DNA of 64,000 bases from Mycobacterium lentiflavum (GTDB taxonomy: Bacteria; Actinomycetota; Actinomycetes; Mycobacteriales; Mycobacteriaceae). Under the pieces are notes generated by a model. The model had not been told where the DNA came from. It saw only the letters and a list, made by a program, of their open reading frames with translations, and ran no database searches. A program made the translations under genes and the position numbers. The stretch spans positions 5,332,001-5,396,000 of the forward strand of contig NZ_CP092423.2 in NCBI RefSeq assembly GCF_022374895.2, written 5' to 3'. Shown in pieces: positions 52,605 through 60,420 of the stretch; position 1 is the first letter of the stretch; each line of letters starts with the position of its first letter.

Positions 52605-55600
52605 ATGGGTGATGGGTCCCCCAAAGACGCACCGCCGCCCAGCGGCATCATCGCGGAATTGTCCGACTCTGGATTCGAGGACGCACGCCAAGTCGCCAGA
52701 GGCGGCGCTGGAGTCATCTACTGCGCCTACGAGACAGCGCTGGGCCGCAACGTGGCGATCAAAGTGCTGCCGTCGCATATAGACGACGAGAGCCGCGAGC
52801 GTTTCTTGCGCGAAGGTTATGCGATGGGCGGACTCTCGGGACATCCGAACATCGTCAACATCCTGCGGGTCGGTGTGACCGACAGCGGACGGCCCTACAT
52901 CGTGATGCCGTACATGTCCTCGGATTCCCTGGCGGTCCGGTTGCGCCGCGAAGGTCCGACCGCCTGGCCCGAGGCACTGCGAATCGCCGTAAAGCTTTGC
53001 GGCGCACTGGAAACCGCACACCGGAGCGGCACCTTGCACCGCGACATCAAGCCCGCCAACGTGCTGGTCAGCGACTACGGCGAGCCGCTGCTGAGTGACT
53101 TCGGGATCGCTCACATCGAGGGTGGTTACGAAACGGCGACCGGGTTCTTCTCGGGCACAATTGACTACACCGCACCGGAGGTCATGACCGGCAAGCCGGC
53201 CACCGTAGCCTCCGACATCTACTCGCTGGGCGCCACCATCTATGCGCTGATCGCCGGGGCGGCCGCGCATGAACGCAAGAACGACGAGGACCTCGTCGCG
53301 CAGTACCTGCGCATCAGCACGACCCGGATTCCCGACATGCGTCCGGAAGGAATCCCGGAAGCCGTGTGCGCGGCGATCGAACATGCGATGGCGATCGATC
53401 CGGCGGAACGGCCCGCGTCCGCCGCGGAGTTCGGCCGCGAACTGCAGGCCGCCCAGAAACTCTGTGGTCTACGACCTGACTCGATGGCAATTACCAACGC
53501 CGGAGCCGAATCGGGCCGCACCCCGAACACGCAGACGGGCGCGCAGACGTCGATTGCCTCTACCGACGCGATCGCGTCCGCTCCGGACGGTACGACGTCG
53601 ACCGTTCCCGGCGCGGTCCCCCCGGCCGCGGACCCGGGCGCTACCCGGGCGATCGGCGACGTCGTCGGGGGCGCTTCACCGCCTCTGCAGCCGGCGCCTC
53701 CCGATTCGCGCGAGTTCTCCGAAGCGGCAAGCATCCTGCGGGGCGCCTCGGCCGCGGAAACCCAAGCATTGCTTGGAGCTTCGGCGAGCGGTGGCTCCGG
53801 AATGGGCCCGCCGAGCGGTCCCGGGCAATCGGTGGCGTCCGGTTCGGTCCCGCCCTCGTGGCGCAAACCGTTGTTGGTCAAGGTGCGGGACTGGTTCTCC
53901 GAGCCCGGTAAGGGGCGCAACCGCGTTGCGATGGTCGCCGGCGCCGCCGTCGTCGTCGTGTTGTTGGTGATCGGCGGTTTGTTCTTCCTGACGCCCGACA
54001 AAAAGAATCAGCAGCCGGTCGCAAGCCAGCCGACCACGCAAGCCCCGGTCGTTTGGAAGCCGATCACCAACGATCGCGTGTCGCGCGTTGAGACTGCGAC
54101 GACGCAGGTCGACGGGACCATCTGGGTATTCGGCGGGATCCGGAGCGACGGCGCGGTCTCGGCACTGCAAGAAGGCTACGACCCCGTCATCGACAGCTGG
54201 AAAGGCGGCGACGATCTACCCGTCGCCGTGCAGGACGCGATGGCCGTCAACTGGCAGGGTAACCCGGTCGTACTCGGCGGCTTCAAAACCGTCGGCGGCA
54301 AAAGCGTTGCGACGGATCAGGTTTGGCGAGTCGTCAACAGTCGCTGGGTGGAGCTCCCCCGGCTGCTGCAGCCCCGCGCGGGAGCGGCGGCCGCGGTCGT
54401 GGGCGACCGCCTGGTCGTCACGGGCGGTGTGGACGCCAACGGCGCACTGCTGAACACCACCGAGGTCTTCGACGGCACGTCCTGGACCCTCGGCGCCCCG
54501 ATACCGACCCCGCGCCAACAGCTGGCTGCGGCCTCGGACGGCAAGCTCGTCTACACAGTGGGTGGCACCACCGGGGACTCCGACCAGGTCAACGTCGAGG
54601 CGTACGACCCGGTCGCCAAGACCTGGACGACCTTGCCCCCACTCCCCCAGGCGCGCAGCGACCTCGGCGTCGTCATCACCGACGGACGGCTGGTGGCCGT
54701 CGGAGGGGTGTCCGGCGGGCAGGTCCTCAAGAGCGTTTCGGTGTTCGATCTGATGAGCAAAACGTGGTCCGGCCTCCCCGACATGTCGACCCCGCGGCAC
54801 GGCATGGCGGTCGCAGCGGTCGAGAAGTCCGTATACGCGATCGGCGGGTCTAGCACCATCGGCGATAGCCAGCCGATCTCGACGGCGGAAGTGCTGAAGC
54901 TGCCGGCCCGCAAGATTCAGCCTGCCGCGCAATGGCGTTCGCTGCCGGACGCGCCGACCGCCCGGCTGATGATGGCGTGGGCGGTGCTCAACGACAAGAT
55001 TTGGATCATGGGCGGCCTACGCAACGGGGTTGCCCTACAAACGGTCGAGAGTTACACCCCGAAAACCGGCGCCTGGGAAACCGGGCCGCCGCTGCCCATC
55101 CCGCTGCACCACGCCGCCGCCGCGACCTACCGCGGCGAGGTGGTCGTGCTCGGCGGTGCGAGCGACAACATCGCCGACGGCTCCAACAAGGTGTTCGCGC
55201 TGCGCGGCGGCAACTGGGTGGAGCTACCGCCGCTGACGCACGCTCGCGCGGCGCCGGCCGCGGCGGTGGTCGGCGACAAACTCGTCGCCGTCGGCGGGCA
55301 GAACGCCAAGCAGCTCGTCCCGCAGACCGAGGTGTTCGACGGCAGCTCGTGGAAGGATGCCGCCGATATGCCTACCCCGCGCGAGCACCTCGCCGCGGTC
55401 TCCGATGGCAGCTACCTGTACGCCATCGGCGGGCGGTTCCTGTCCTCGGACAAGAACTCCGCGGCCCTCGAGCGGTTCGACCCGCAATCCGGTCAATGGA
55501 CCAAGTTGGTGGGTATGCCGACGCCGCGCGGCAGCTACGGCGCGACGTACATCGACGGCCGGATTCTGGCGGTCGGCGGCGAAGAGCCGACCCGGGTGCT

Positions 55601-55781
55601 CAATGTCGTCGAGATGTACGACATCTCCGAAGGGAAGTGGAGTACGTTGCCGCCGATGCCGACGCCACGGCACGCCGAGGTGGTGGCCACGGTGGGCAAC
55701 ACGGTCTATGTCATCGGTGGCGCGAACCGGCCTACGCATGAGGGCCCGATCGCGACGGTCGAGGCCCTGGACTTCATGTAG
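52605..55781 (+). CDS. Receptor Ser/Thr kinase: PknK-like kinase domain, one TM, twelve Kelch blades (copy 2)
   Basis: The 1058-residue tandem paralogue of the preceding gene has the same plan. Its kinase has VAIK Lys53, LHRDIKPAN with Asp147, DFG at 165-167 and TAPE intact. The first glycine of the glycine-rich loop is replaced (VARGGAGVIY). The intracellular linker is longer and rich in Ala, Ser, Pro and Thr (residues 285-435). One transmembrane helix (AGAAVVVVLLVIGGLFFL) and twelve Kelch blades follow, ending in VYVIGGANRPTHEGPIATVE. The second propeller is almost identical to that of copy 1, while linker and anchor diverge. An in-frame TTG directly abuts GGGGAAG and is an alternative start. 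Confidence 0.92.
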   Translation: MGDGSPKDAPPPSGIIAELSDSGFEDARQVARGGAGVIYCAYETALGRNVAIKVLPSHIDDESRERFLREGYAMGGLSGHPNIVNILRVGVTDSGRPYIVMPYMSSDSLAVRLRREGPTAWPEALRIAVKLCGALETAHRSGTLHRDIKPANVLVSDYGEPLLSDFGIAHIEGGYETATGFFSGTIDYTAPEVMTGKPATVASDIYSLGATIYALIAGAAAHERKNDEDLVAQYLRISTTRIPDMRPEGIPEAVCAAIEHAMAIDPAERPASAAEFGRELQAAQKLCGLRPDSMAITNAGAESGRTPNTQTGAQTSIASTDAIASAPDGTTSTVPGAVPPAADPGATRAIGDVVGGASPPLQPAPPDSREFSEAASILRGASAAETQALLGASASGGSGMGPPSGPGQSVASGSVPPSWRKPLLVKVRDWFSEPGKGRNRVAMVAGAAVVVVLLVIGGLFFLTPDKKNQQPVASQPTTQAPVVWKPITNDRVSRVETATTQVDGTIWVFGGIRSDGAVSALQEGYDPVIDSWKGGDDLPVAVQDAMAVNWQGNPVVLGGFKTVGGKSVATDQVWRVVNSRWVELPRLLQPRAGAAAAVVGDRLVVTGGVDANGALLNTTEVFDGTSWTLGAPIPTPRQQLAAASDGKLVYTVGGTTGDSDQVNVEAYDPVAKTWTTLPPLPQARSDLGVVITDGRLVAVGGVSGGQVLKSVSVFDLMSKTWSGLPDMSTPRHGMAVAAVEKSVYAIGGSSTIGDSQPISTAEVLKLPARKIQPAAQWRSLPDAPTARLMMAWAVLNDKIWIMGGLRNGVALQTVESYTPKTGAWETGPPLPIPLHHAAAATYRGEVVVLGGASDNIADGSNKVFALRGGNWVELPPLTHARAAPAAAVVGDKLVAVGGQNAKQLVPQTEVFDGSSWKDAADMPTPREHLAAVSDGSYLYAIGGRFLSSDKNSAALERFDPQSGQWTKLVGMPTPRGSYGATYIDGRILAVGGEEPTRVLNVVEMYDISEGKWSTLPPMPTPRHAEVVATVGNTVYVIGGANRPTHEGPIATVEALDFM

Positions 55782-55910
55782 CGGATTTCTGCTGCGGCGC
55801 CTGGCGCGCAATGTTCCGGTCTCTTGCGCCCAAAGGTCCCGACGCGAAGCGGCGCTTTCCGGTCTTGTTTGATATATGTCGAATATGGGGATCCGCTAAT
55901 TCGGATCGGC

Positions 55911-55941
55911 CCGGTGGCCCGCCCCCTCAACGGGCCACCGG
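55911..55941. terminator. Hairpin, possible terminator after kinase gene 2
   Basis: CCGGTGGCCCG and its exact reverse complement enclose a 9-nt loop (11-bp stem). No T-tract follows, as is common in mycobacteria, so a terminator role is tentative. Confidence 0.5.
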
Positions 55942-56060
55942 GAACCCATCACCGCGATGCTCTCTGAGATGCCCCACAACGGCGGCATCGAAACCATTTA
56001 CCGGCCCGGCCATCCGCACCGTTTGTTGTTTTATTCGTGTGCAATATGGGGATTCGTCCC

Positions 56061-56103
56061 AAGGGCCTCCAAAAGGCCTCCAAAGGGCCTCCAAAGGCCA
56101 AAG
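56061..56103. repeat. Short tandem repeat with GGCCTCC core
   Basis: GGCCTCCAAA-type units begin at 56064, 56075 and 56086, with a partial unit at 56096. The period is 10-11 bp. They lie just upstream of the small membrane protein gene. Confidence 0.75.
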
Positions 56104-56139
56104 CGCCAACAACACCCACCTTGGAAAACGGAGCCCATC

Positions 56140-56610
56140 ATGAGTACCAGCACGATGTGGATTGTGGTCGCAGTAGTGGCGATCTTGCTGATCGCCGCGC
56201 TGTTCGTGGTGATCAACAAGAGCCGAAACCGCCACCGCAGGCGCCAGGCCGAAGCGATTCGCGAGCAGGCAAGAGTCGAGTCAGCCAAGGTCGAGCGTCG
56301 AGAAGCACTCGCCCAGGAGACAGCGGCGAAGGCACGGGCGGCGCAGGCCGAGGCCGAGGTAAAGGCGGCCGAAGCCGCACGGCTGCAGGAGCGGGCCGCC
56401 CAACATCGCAGCGACGCGGCGGCATCACGTGATCAACTTCAGGAACAGTTCGACCGCGCCGACAGCATCGACCCGAAGGCCGGTCGCAAGGACCGCGACG
56501 AGGCAGAGCCCGTCCGGGACCGCGACGAGGCATGGCCTGCCGAGTCGCCGGATGCTGTGACGGACGCGGAAGCCGTCAAGCACGAGACCTATCGGGGCAC
56601 GCGCGGCTGA
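56140..56610 (+). CDS. Small membrane protein with N-terminal TM helix and long charged coiled coil
   Basis: The 156-residue protein begins with one transmembrane helix (MWIVVAVVAILLIAALFVVI, residues 6-25), then a basic stop-transfer stretch (NKSRNRHRRRQ). About 80 residues of Ala/Glu/Arg-rich heptad-like sequence (AKARAAQAEAEVKAAEAARL) and an acidic tail follow. This predicts a single-pass protein with a cytoplasmic coiled coil. I do not recognise a named family. It follows the kinase genes on the same strand, with two promoter-like motifs in between, and is convergent with hsaB. A kinase partner or substrate role is speculative. Confidence 0.8.
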   Translation: MSTSTMWIVVAVVAILLIAALFVVINKSRNRHRRRQAEAIREQARVESAKVERREALAQETAAKARAAQAEAEVKAAEAARLQERAAQHRSDAAASRDQLQEQFDRADSIDPKAGRKDRDEAEPVRDRDEAWPAESPDAVTDAEAVKHETYRGTRG

Positions 56611-56621
56611 CCCTCGGCAAG

Positions 56622-57200
56622 CTACAGCCAGGTGTCCTGCGTCGTCGTGGTGAGGAAAGCTTCCAGGTCGTCGCGCCACTGGGCGGGCGTCGTCTTGTCC
56701 GGCTCGATCCCGGTGTATTCGCCGCGGTAGAACAGCAGCGGCCGCGGCTTGATCTTGGGCGCCTCGGAGACCGCTTCAGCCAGCGACTGCACCGCGCCGA
56801 ACACCACGAAGTGATCGCCGCCATCGTGCACGGATGCCACTGTGCAGTCGATATGGGCAAGTGATCCGTCGATAATCGGCGATCCGAGTTCGGAGGGATG
56901 CCAGTCGATTCCGGCGAACTTGTCGGGTTCTTTGGATCCGAACTGGGCCGAGACGTGTTTCTGACTCTCGGTCAGCATGTTGACGCAGAAGCGGCCGCTG
57001 GCCTCGATGGCTTGCCACGACCGCGACACCTTGGTCGGGCAGAACAGCACCAGCGGCGGGTCCAGCGACAGCGCCGCGAAGGACTGGCAGGCGAAGCCGA
57101 TTGGAACGTCGTCGTGCACGGTGGTGATGATCGTGATCCCGGTGCAGAACTGACCCAGCACGTTGCGGAACGTGCGCGGGTCGAGCGGCGCGGCGGTCAT
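56622..57200 (-). CDS. hsaB: Flavin reductase HsaB
   Basis: The 192-residue flavin reductase of the HpaC/FMN-binding split-barrel type supplies reduced flavin to the monooxygenase HsaA. The family core is present: FRNVLGQFCTGITIITTVHD, FACQSFAALSLDPPLVLFCP and GRFCVNMLTESQKHVSAQFG, with a GDHFVVFGAVQ strand. The ATG was chosen because MTAAPLDPRTFRN is the family start; the open frame runs further. It follows hsaC by 14 nt and is the last hsa gene of the operon here, since nat is displaced. Confidence 0.95.
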   Translation of the reverse strand: MTAAPLDPRTFRNVLGQFCTGITIITTVHDDVPIGFACQSFAALSLDPPLVLFCPTKVSRSWQAIEASGRFCVNMLTESQKHVSAQFGSKEPDKFAGIDWHPSELGSPIIDGSLAHIDCTVASVHDGGDHFVVFGAVQSLAEAVSEAPKIKPRPLLFYRGEYTGIEPDKTTPAQWRDDLEAFLTTTTQDTWL

Positions 57201-57214
57201 GGTGGGCCTCGAAG

Positions 57215-58117
57215 TCAACCCTTGAAACCGATGCTGAAGTCGTGGCCCCACAGGCTGATCGCGGTGCTCTCCCGGGCGACCCAATCGTTGTCTTCGACTT
57301 GTCTTCCCTCGCAACCGAATTCGACATCGAATCCGCTGGGTGTCTTCATGTAGAAAGACAGCATCAGGTCGTTGACGTGGCGGCCCAGCGTGGCCGACAT
57401 GGGCACCTTCTTGCGCAGCGCCCGGTCCAGGCAGAGCCCGACGTCGTCGGAGTTCTCCACCTCGACCATCAAGTGCACGATGCCGCTGGGGGTCTCGCCG
57501 GGCATGAAGGCCAGACTGTGGTGCCGAGGGTTGCAACCCAGGAAGCGCAGCCAGGCCGGCGGGCCGTCGGCGGGCCGGCCGACCACCTGCGGCGGCAGCC
57601 GCATCGAGTCACGCAACTTGAAATCCAGCACGTCGCGGTAGAAGTGCAACGTCTCTTCGTCGTCACGAGTGGTCAAGACCACGTGGCCCAATCCCTGCTC
57701 CTCGGTGACGAACTTGTGCCCGTACGGGCTGACCACGCGGCGGTGCTCGAGCGCCGCGCCGTGAAAGACCTCCAGGCAGTTACCCGACGGGTCGGAGAAC
57801 CGGATCATCTCGTCGACCCGGCGGTCGGCCAGTTCGGCGGCGGTGGCCTCCTTGTAGGGCGTGCCCTCGACGTCGAGCCGGTTGCGGATCTCTTGCAGCC
57901 CTGCGGCATTGGCGCATTCCCAGCCGGCTTCGATGAGCCGGTCTCGCTCGCCCGGCACGATCACCAGGCGCGCCGGAAAATCGTCCATCCGCAGATAAAG
58001 CGCACCTTCGGTGCTGCCCTTGCCCTCGACCATGCCGAGGACCTTCAAGCCGTATTCACGCCAGGCCGCCATGTCGGTGGCCTCGATGCGCAGGTAACCC
58101 AGAGAACGGATGCTCAT
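57215..58117 (-). CDS. hsaC: Extradiol catechol dioxygenase HsaC
   Basis: The 300-residue type I extradiol dioxygenase cleaves the catechol ring of 3,4-DHSA (meta-cleavage). It has two vicinal-oxygen-chelate modules, with iron ligands in GLGHVVLTTRD (His), NPRHHSLAFMP (His) and SGFDVEFGCEG (Glu). The ATG overlaps the hsaD stop (TGATG). The length equals the M. tuberculosis enzyme. Confidence 0.97.
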   Translation of the reverse strand: MSIRSLGYLRIEATDMAAWREYGLKVLGMVEGKGSTEGALYLRMDDFPARLVIVPGERDRLIEAGWECANAAGLQEIRNRLDVEGTPYKEATAAELADRRVDEMIRFSDPSGNCLEVFHGAALEHRRVVSPYGHKFVTEEQGLGHVVLTTRDDEETLHFYRDVLDFKLRDSMRLPPQVVGRPADGPPAWLRFLGCNPRHHSLAFMPGETPSGIVHLMVEVENSDDVGLCLDRALRKKVPMSATLGRHVNDLMLSFYMKTPSGFDVEFGCEGRQVEDNDWVARESTAISLWGHDFSIGFKG

Positions 58118-58998
58118 CACGCACCTCCCAGGAAATCGATGGTGAGCTTGTTGAACTCGTCGAACTTCTCCACCTGTGCCCAGTGCCCACATTGCCCGAA
58201 AACGTGTAGCTGTGCACGCGGGATGGTCTTCAGCGCGACCAGTGCGCCGTCAAGCGGGTTGACCCGGTCCTCGCGGCCCCAGATCAGTAGCACCGGCTGG
58301 CGCAACCTGTGCACCTCTCGCCACATCATGCCGAGCTCGAAATCGGCTCCGGCGAAAGACATTCCCATCGCCCTCGTAGCCGTCAGCGATTCGGGCGTGC
58401 TGGCCAACTCGAAACGCTGCTCGACCAATTCGGGGGTGATCAGTTTCTGGTCGTAGACCATCACCCGCAGAAAGGCCTCGAGATTCTCCCGGGTGGGCTC
58501 CGCGGAGAACTTGCCCAGCCGCTTGACGCCCTCGGTCGGGTCGGGCGCGAACAAGTTCACGCTCACACCGCCGGGGCCCATCAGCACCAGGCGCCCGGCC
58601 CTGTCCGGGTAGTCCAGCGCGAACCGGACCGCGGTGCCACCGCCCAGCGAATTGCCCACCAGCGGAACACGTCCCAGACCAAGCTGGTCGAAGAGCCCCT
58701 TGAGCGCGCGCGCCGCGTAGTGGTTGAACTGCCCGTGTTCGGCGCGTTTGTCGGAGTGGCCGTAGCCAGGCTGGTCGACGGCCAGCACATGAAATTGCTT
58801 GGCCAGCACCGGGATGTTGCGCGAGAAGTTTGTCCAACTCGCTGCGCCCGGACCACCGCCGTGCAGCAGCACGATGGTCCGGCCGTTCCCTTTAAAGGAC
58901 GAACCCGCCTCGTGGTAGTGCAGCTTCAGCGGCCCGTCCACGTCTACCTCCGCGAAGCGCGAGGTGGACTCGAACGTCAATTCCTCGGTAGCGGTCAC
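58117..58998 (-). CDS. hsaD: Meta-cleavage product hydrolase HsaD
   Basis: The 293-residue alpha/beta hydrolase splits the meta-cleavage product 4,9-DSHA into HIP and 2-hydroxyhexa-2,4-dienoate. The nucleophile is in VPLVGNSLGGGTAVR, the acid in LIWGREDRVNP and the His in FGQCGHWAQVE; the oxyanion-hole segment is VLLHGGGPGAASW. The GTG start gives the family length. A dispersed repeat separates it from hsaA upstream. Confidence 0.96.
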   Translation of the reverse strand: MTATEELTFESTSRFAEVDVDGPLKLHYHEAGSSFKGNGRTIVLLHGGGPGAASWTNFSRNIPVLAKQFHVLAVDQPGYGHSDKRAEHGQFNHYAARALKGLFDQLGLGRVPLVGNSLGGGTAVRFALDYPDRAGRLVLMGPGGVSVNLFAPDPTEGVKRLGKFSAEPTRENLEAFLRVMVYDQKLITPELVEQRFELASTPESLTATRAMGMSFAGADFELGMMWREVHRLRQPVLLIWGREDRVNPLDGALVALKTIPRAQLHVFGQCGHWAQVEKFDEFNKLTIDFLGGA

Positions 58999-59007
58999 AG
59001 TGCGCCG

Positions 59008-59068
59008 CTCCTCCTCATCGCAAGCGGGAGGTGCCCCCACATCGCTTTTGCGCTCTGCATCGTCGCGG
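59008..59068. repeat. Dispersed intergenic repeat, copy 3
   Basis: CTCCTCCTCATCG, GCAAGCGGGAGGTGCCCCCAC, ATCGCTTTTGCGCTC and GCATCGTCGCGG fill the hsaA-hsaD gap. The modules are shared with 34413-34512 and 9701-9728. Confidence 0.7.
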
Positions 59069-59078
59069 CACGCACCGA

Positions 59079-60263
59079 TTAGACCATGGTGTCGCCGGGC
59101 GGCAACCCGAACTCGTTGTTCCCGAAGATCTGGTAGGCCCGCTCGGGATCGTTGGCCGCGTGCACCCGACCGGCGTGCGCGTCTCGCCAGAACCGTTGCA
59201 CCGGTTGGTCATTGCCCAGTGCGGTGGCGCCGGACGCCTCGAACAGCCGATCGATCGAGGCGATCGCCCGCCCGGTGGCACGGACCTGGTCGCGGCGCGC
59301 GCGGGCGCGCAGCTCGAACGGGATCTCCTTGCCGGCCGACAACAGCGCGTACTCGTCGGCGACGTTTCCGCTGAGCTGACGCCACGCGGCGTCGATGTCA
59401 CTGGCCGCCTCGGCGATACGCACCTTGGCGAACGGATCGTCCTTGGCCTTCTCGCCGGCGAACGCCGCGCGCACCCGCTTGCCCTGGTGCTCGACGTGTG
59501 CGTCGTACGCGCCGTAGGCCATCCCGACGATCGGAGCCGAAATGGTGGTGGGATGCATTGTGCCCCAAGGCATCTTGTAAACAGGTGCGGTGTTGGTCTG
59601 ATACCCGCCCGCGGTGCCGTCGTTCATGGCCTTGTAGGACAGGAACCGGTGCCGCGGCACGAAGACGTCCTTGACGACGACGGTGTTACTGCCGGTGCCG
59701 CGCAGGCCGACGACATGCCATACGTCGTCGATGCGGTACTCGCTGCGCGGGATCAGGAAGCTGCCGAAGTCGACGGGCCGACCGTCCTTGATGACGGGAC
59801 CGCCCAGGAATGCCCAGGTGGCGTGGTCACAGCCCGACGACCAGTTCCACGACCCGTTGACCAGGTAGCCGCCGTCGGTCACCACGCCAGCGCCCATCGG
59901 CGCATACGACGACGAGACCCGGGTCTTGGGGTCCTCGCCCCAGACCTCCTCCTGGGCATGCTGGTCGAACAGCGCCAGGTGCCAGTTGTGCACGCCGATG
60001 ATCGAGCTCACCCAGCCGGTGGAGCCACACGCGCTGGCCAGCCGCCGCACGGCCTCGTAGAACAGCGCCGGGTCGCATTGCAGACCTCCCCATTGTTCGG
60101 GCTGCAGCAGCGTGAAAAAGCCGACCTCGTCGAGTTCGGCAACGGTCTCATCGGGCAGCCGGCGCAGGTCCTCTGTCGCCTGAGCGCGCTCACGGATGTT
60201 CGGAAGCAGATCGTCGATCCCCGCTAGGACCGCCTGCGCATCACGCTGTTGAATAGACGTCAC
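59079..60263 (-). CDS. hsaA: 3-HSA hydroxylase (flavin-dependent monooxygenase) HsaA
   Basis: The 394-residue acyl-CoA-dehydrogenase-fold monooxygenase hydroxylates the phenolic ring of 3-HSA to the catechol using FADH2 or FMNH2 from HsaB. Visible are FYEAVRRLASACGSTGWVSS, GSWNWSSGCDHATWAFLGG and the DVWHVVGLRGTGSNTVVV loop. A canonical AGGAGG lies 10 nt before the GTG. It is the first gene of the minus-strand hsaA-hsaD-hsaC-hsaB operon and is divergent from kshB, with two KstR-type boxes in the gap. Confidence 0.97.
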   Translation of the reverse strand: MTSIQQRDAQAVLAGIDDLLPNIRERAQATEDLRRLPDETVAELDEVGFFTLLQPEQWGGLQCDPALFYEAVRRLASACGSTGWVSSIIGVHNWHLALFDQHAQEEVWGEDPKTRVSSSYAPMGAGVVTDGGYLVNGSWNWSSGCDHATWAFLGGPVIKDGRPVDFGSFLIPRSEYRIDDVWHVVGLRGTGSNTVVVKDVFVPRHRFLSYKAMNDGTAGGYQTNTAPVYKMPWGTMHPTTISAPIVGMAYGAYDAHVEHQGKRVRAAFAGEKAKDDPFAKVRIAEAASDIDAAWRQLSGNVADEYALLSAGKEIPFELRARARRDQVRATGRAIASIDRLFEASGATALGNDQPVQRFWRDAHAGRVHAANDPERAYQIFGNNEFGLPPGDTMV

Positions 60264-60313
60264 TTGGGTTTGCCTCCTGGGCCAGACTTACTCAGTGGAC
60301 TTACACAGCAGAC

Positions 60314-60327
60314 TAGAACATGTTCTG
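60314..60327. promoter_or_regulatory. KstR-type box near hsaA (last base deviates)
   Basis: TAGAACATGTTCTG matches TNNAACNNGTTNNA except for the final G. It is the hsaA-proximal box of the divergent region. Confidence 0.75.
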
Positions 60328-60381
60328 ATTTGTGTCGAGCAGGGTATTCCTGCACCTGGTAGCGATATGAATCGGGTTTTC

Positions 60382-60395
60382 TGTAACATGTTCTA
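60382..60395. promoter_or_regulatory. KstR operator near kshB
   Basis: TGTAACATGTTCTA fits the consensus fully. It is the kshB-proximal box, 25 nt before the TTG start. Confidence 0.9.
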
Positions 60396-60420
60396 GTTGT
60401 CATGAAAGGGAGGGCGGGTC

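Larger units (their letters stand above)
55782..56139. other. 358-bp intergenic region with duplicated motif, hairpin and short tandem repeats
   Basis: No gene is visible. The motif AATATGGGGAT occurs twice, at 55882 and 56043, each preceded by a T-rich stretch (GTTTGATATATGTC; GTTTTATTCGTGTGC), so each could be a promoter. A hairpin (55911-55941) and an 11-bp tandem repeat (56061-56103) lie in between and after. Confidence 0.6.
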
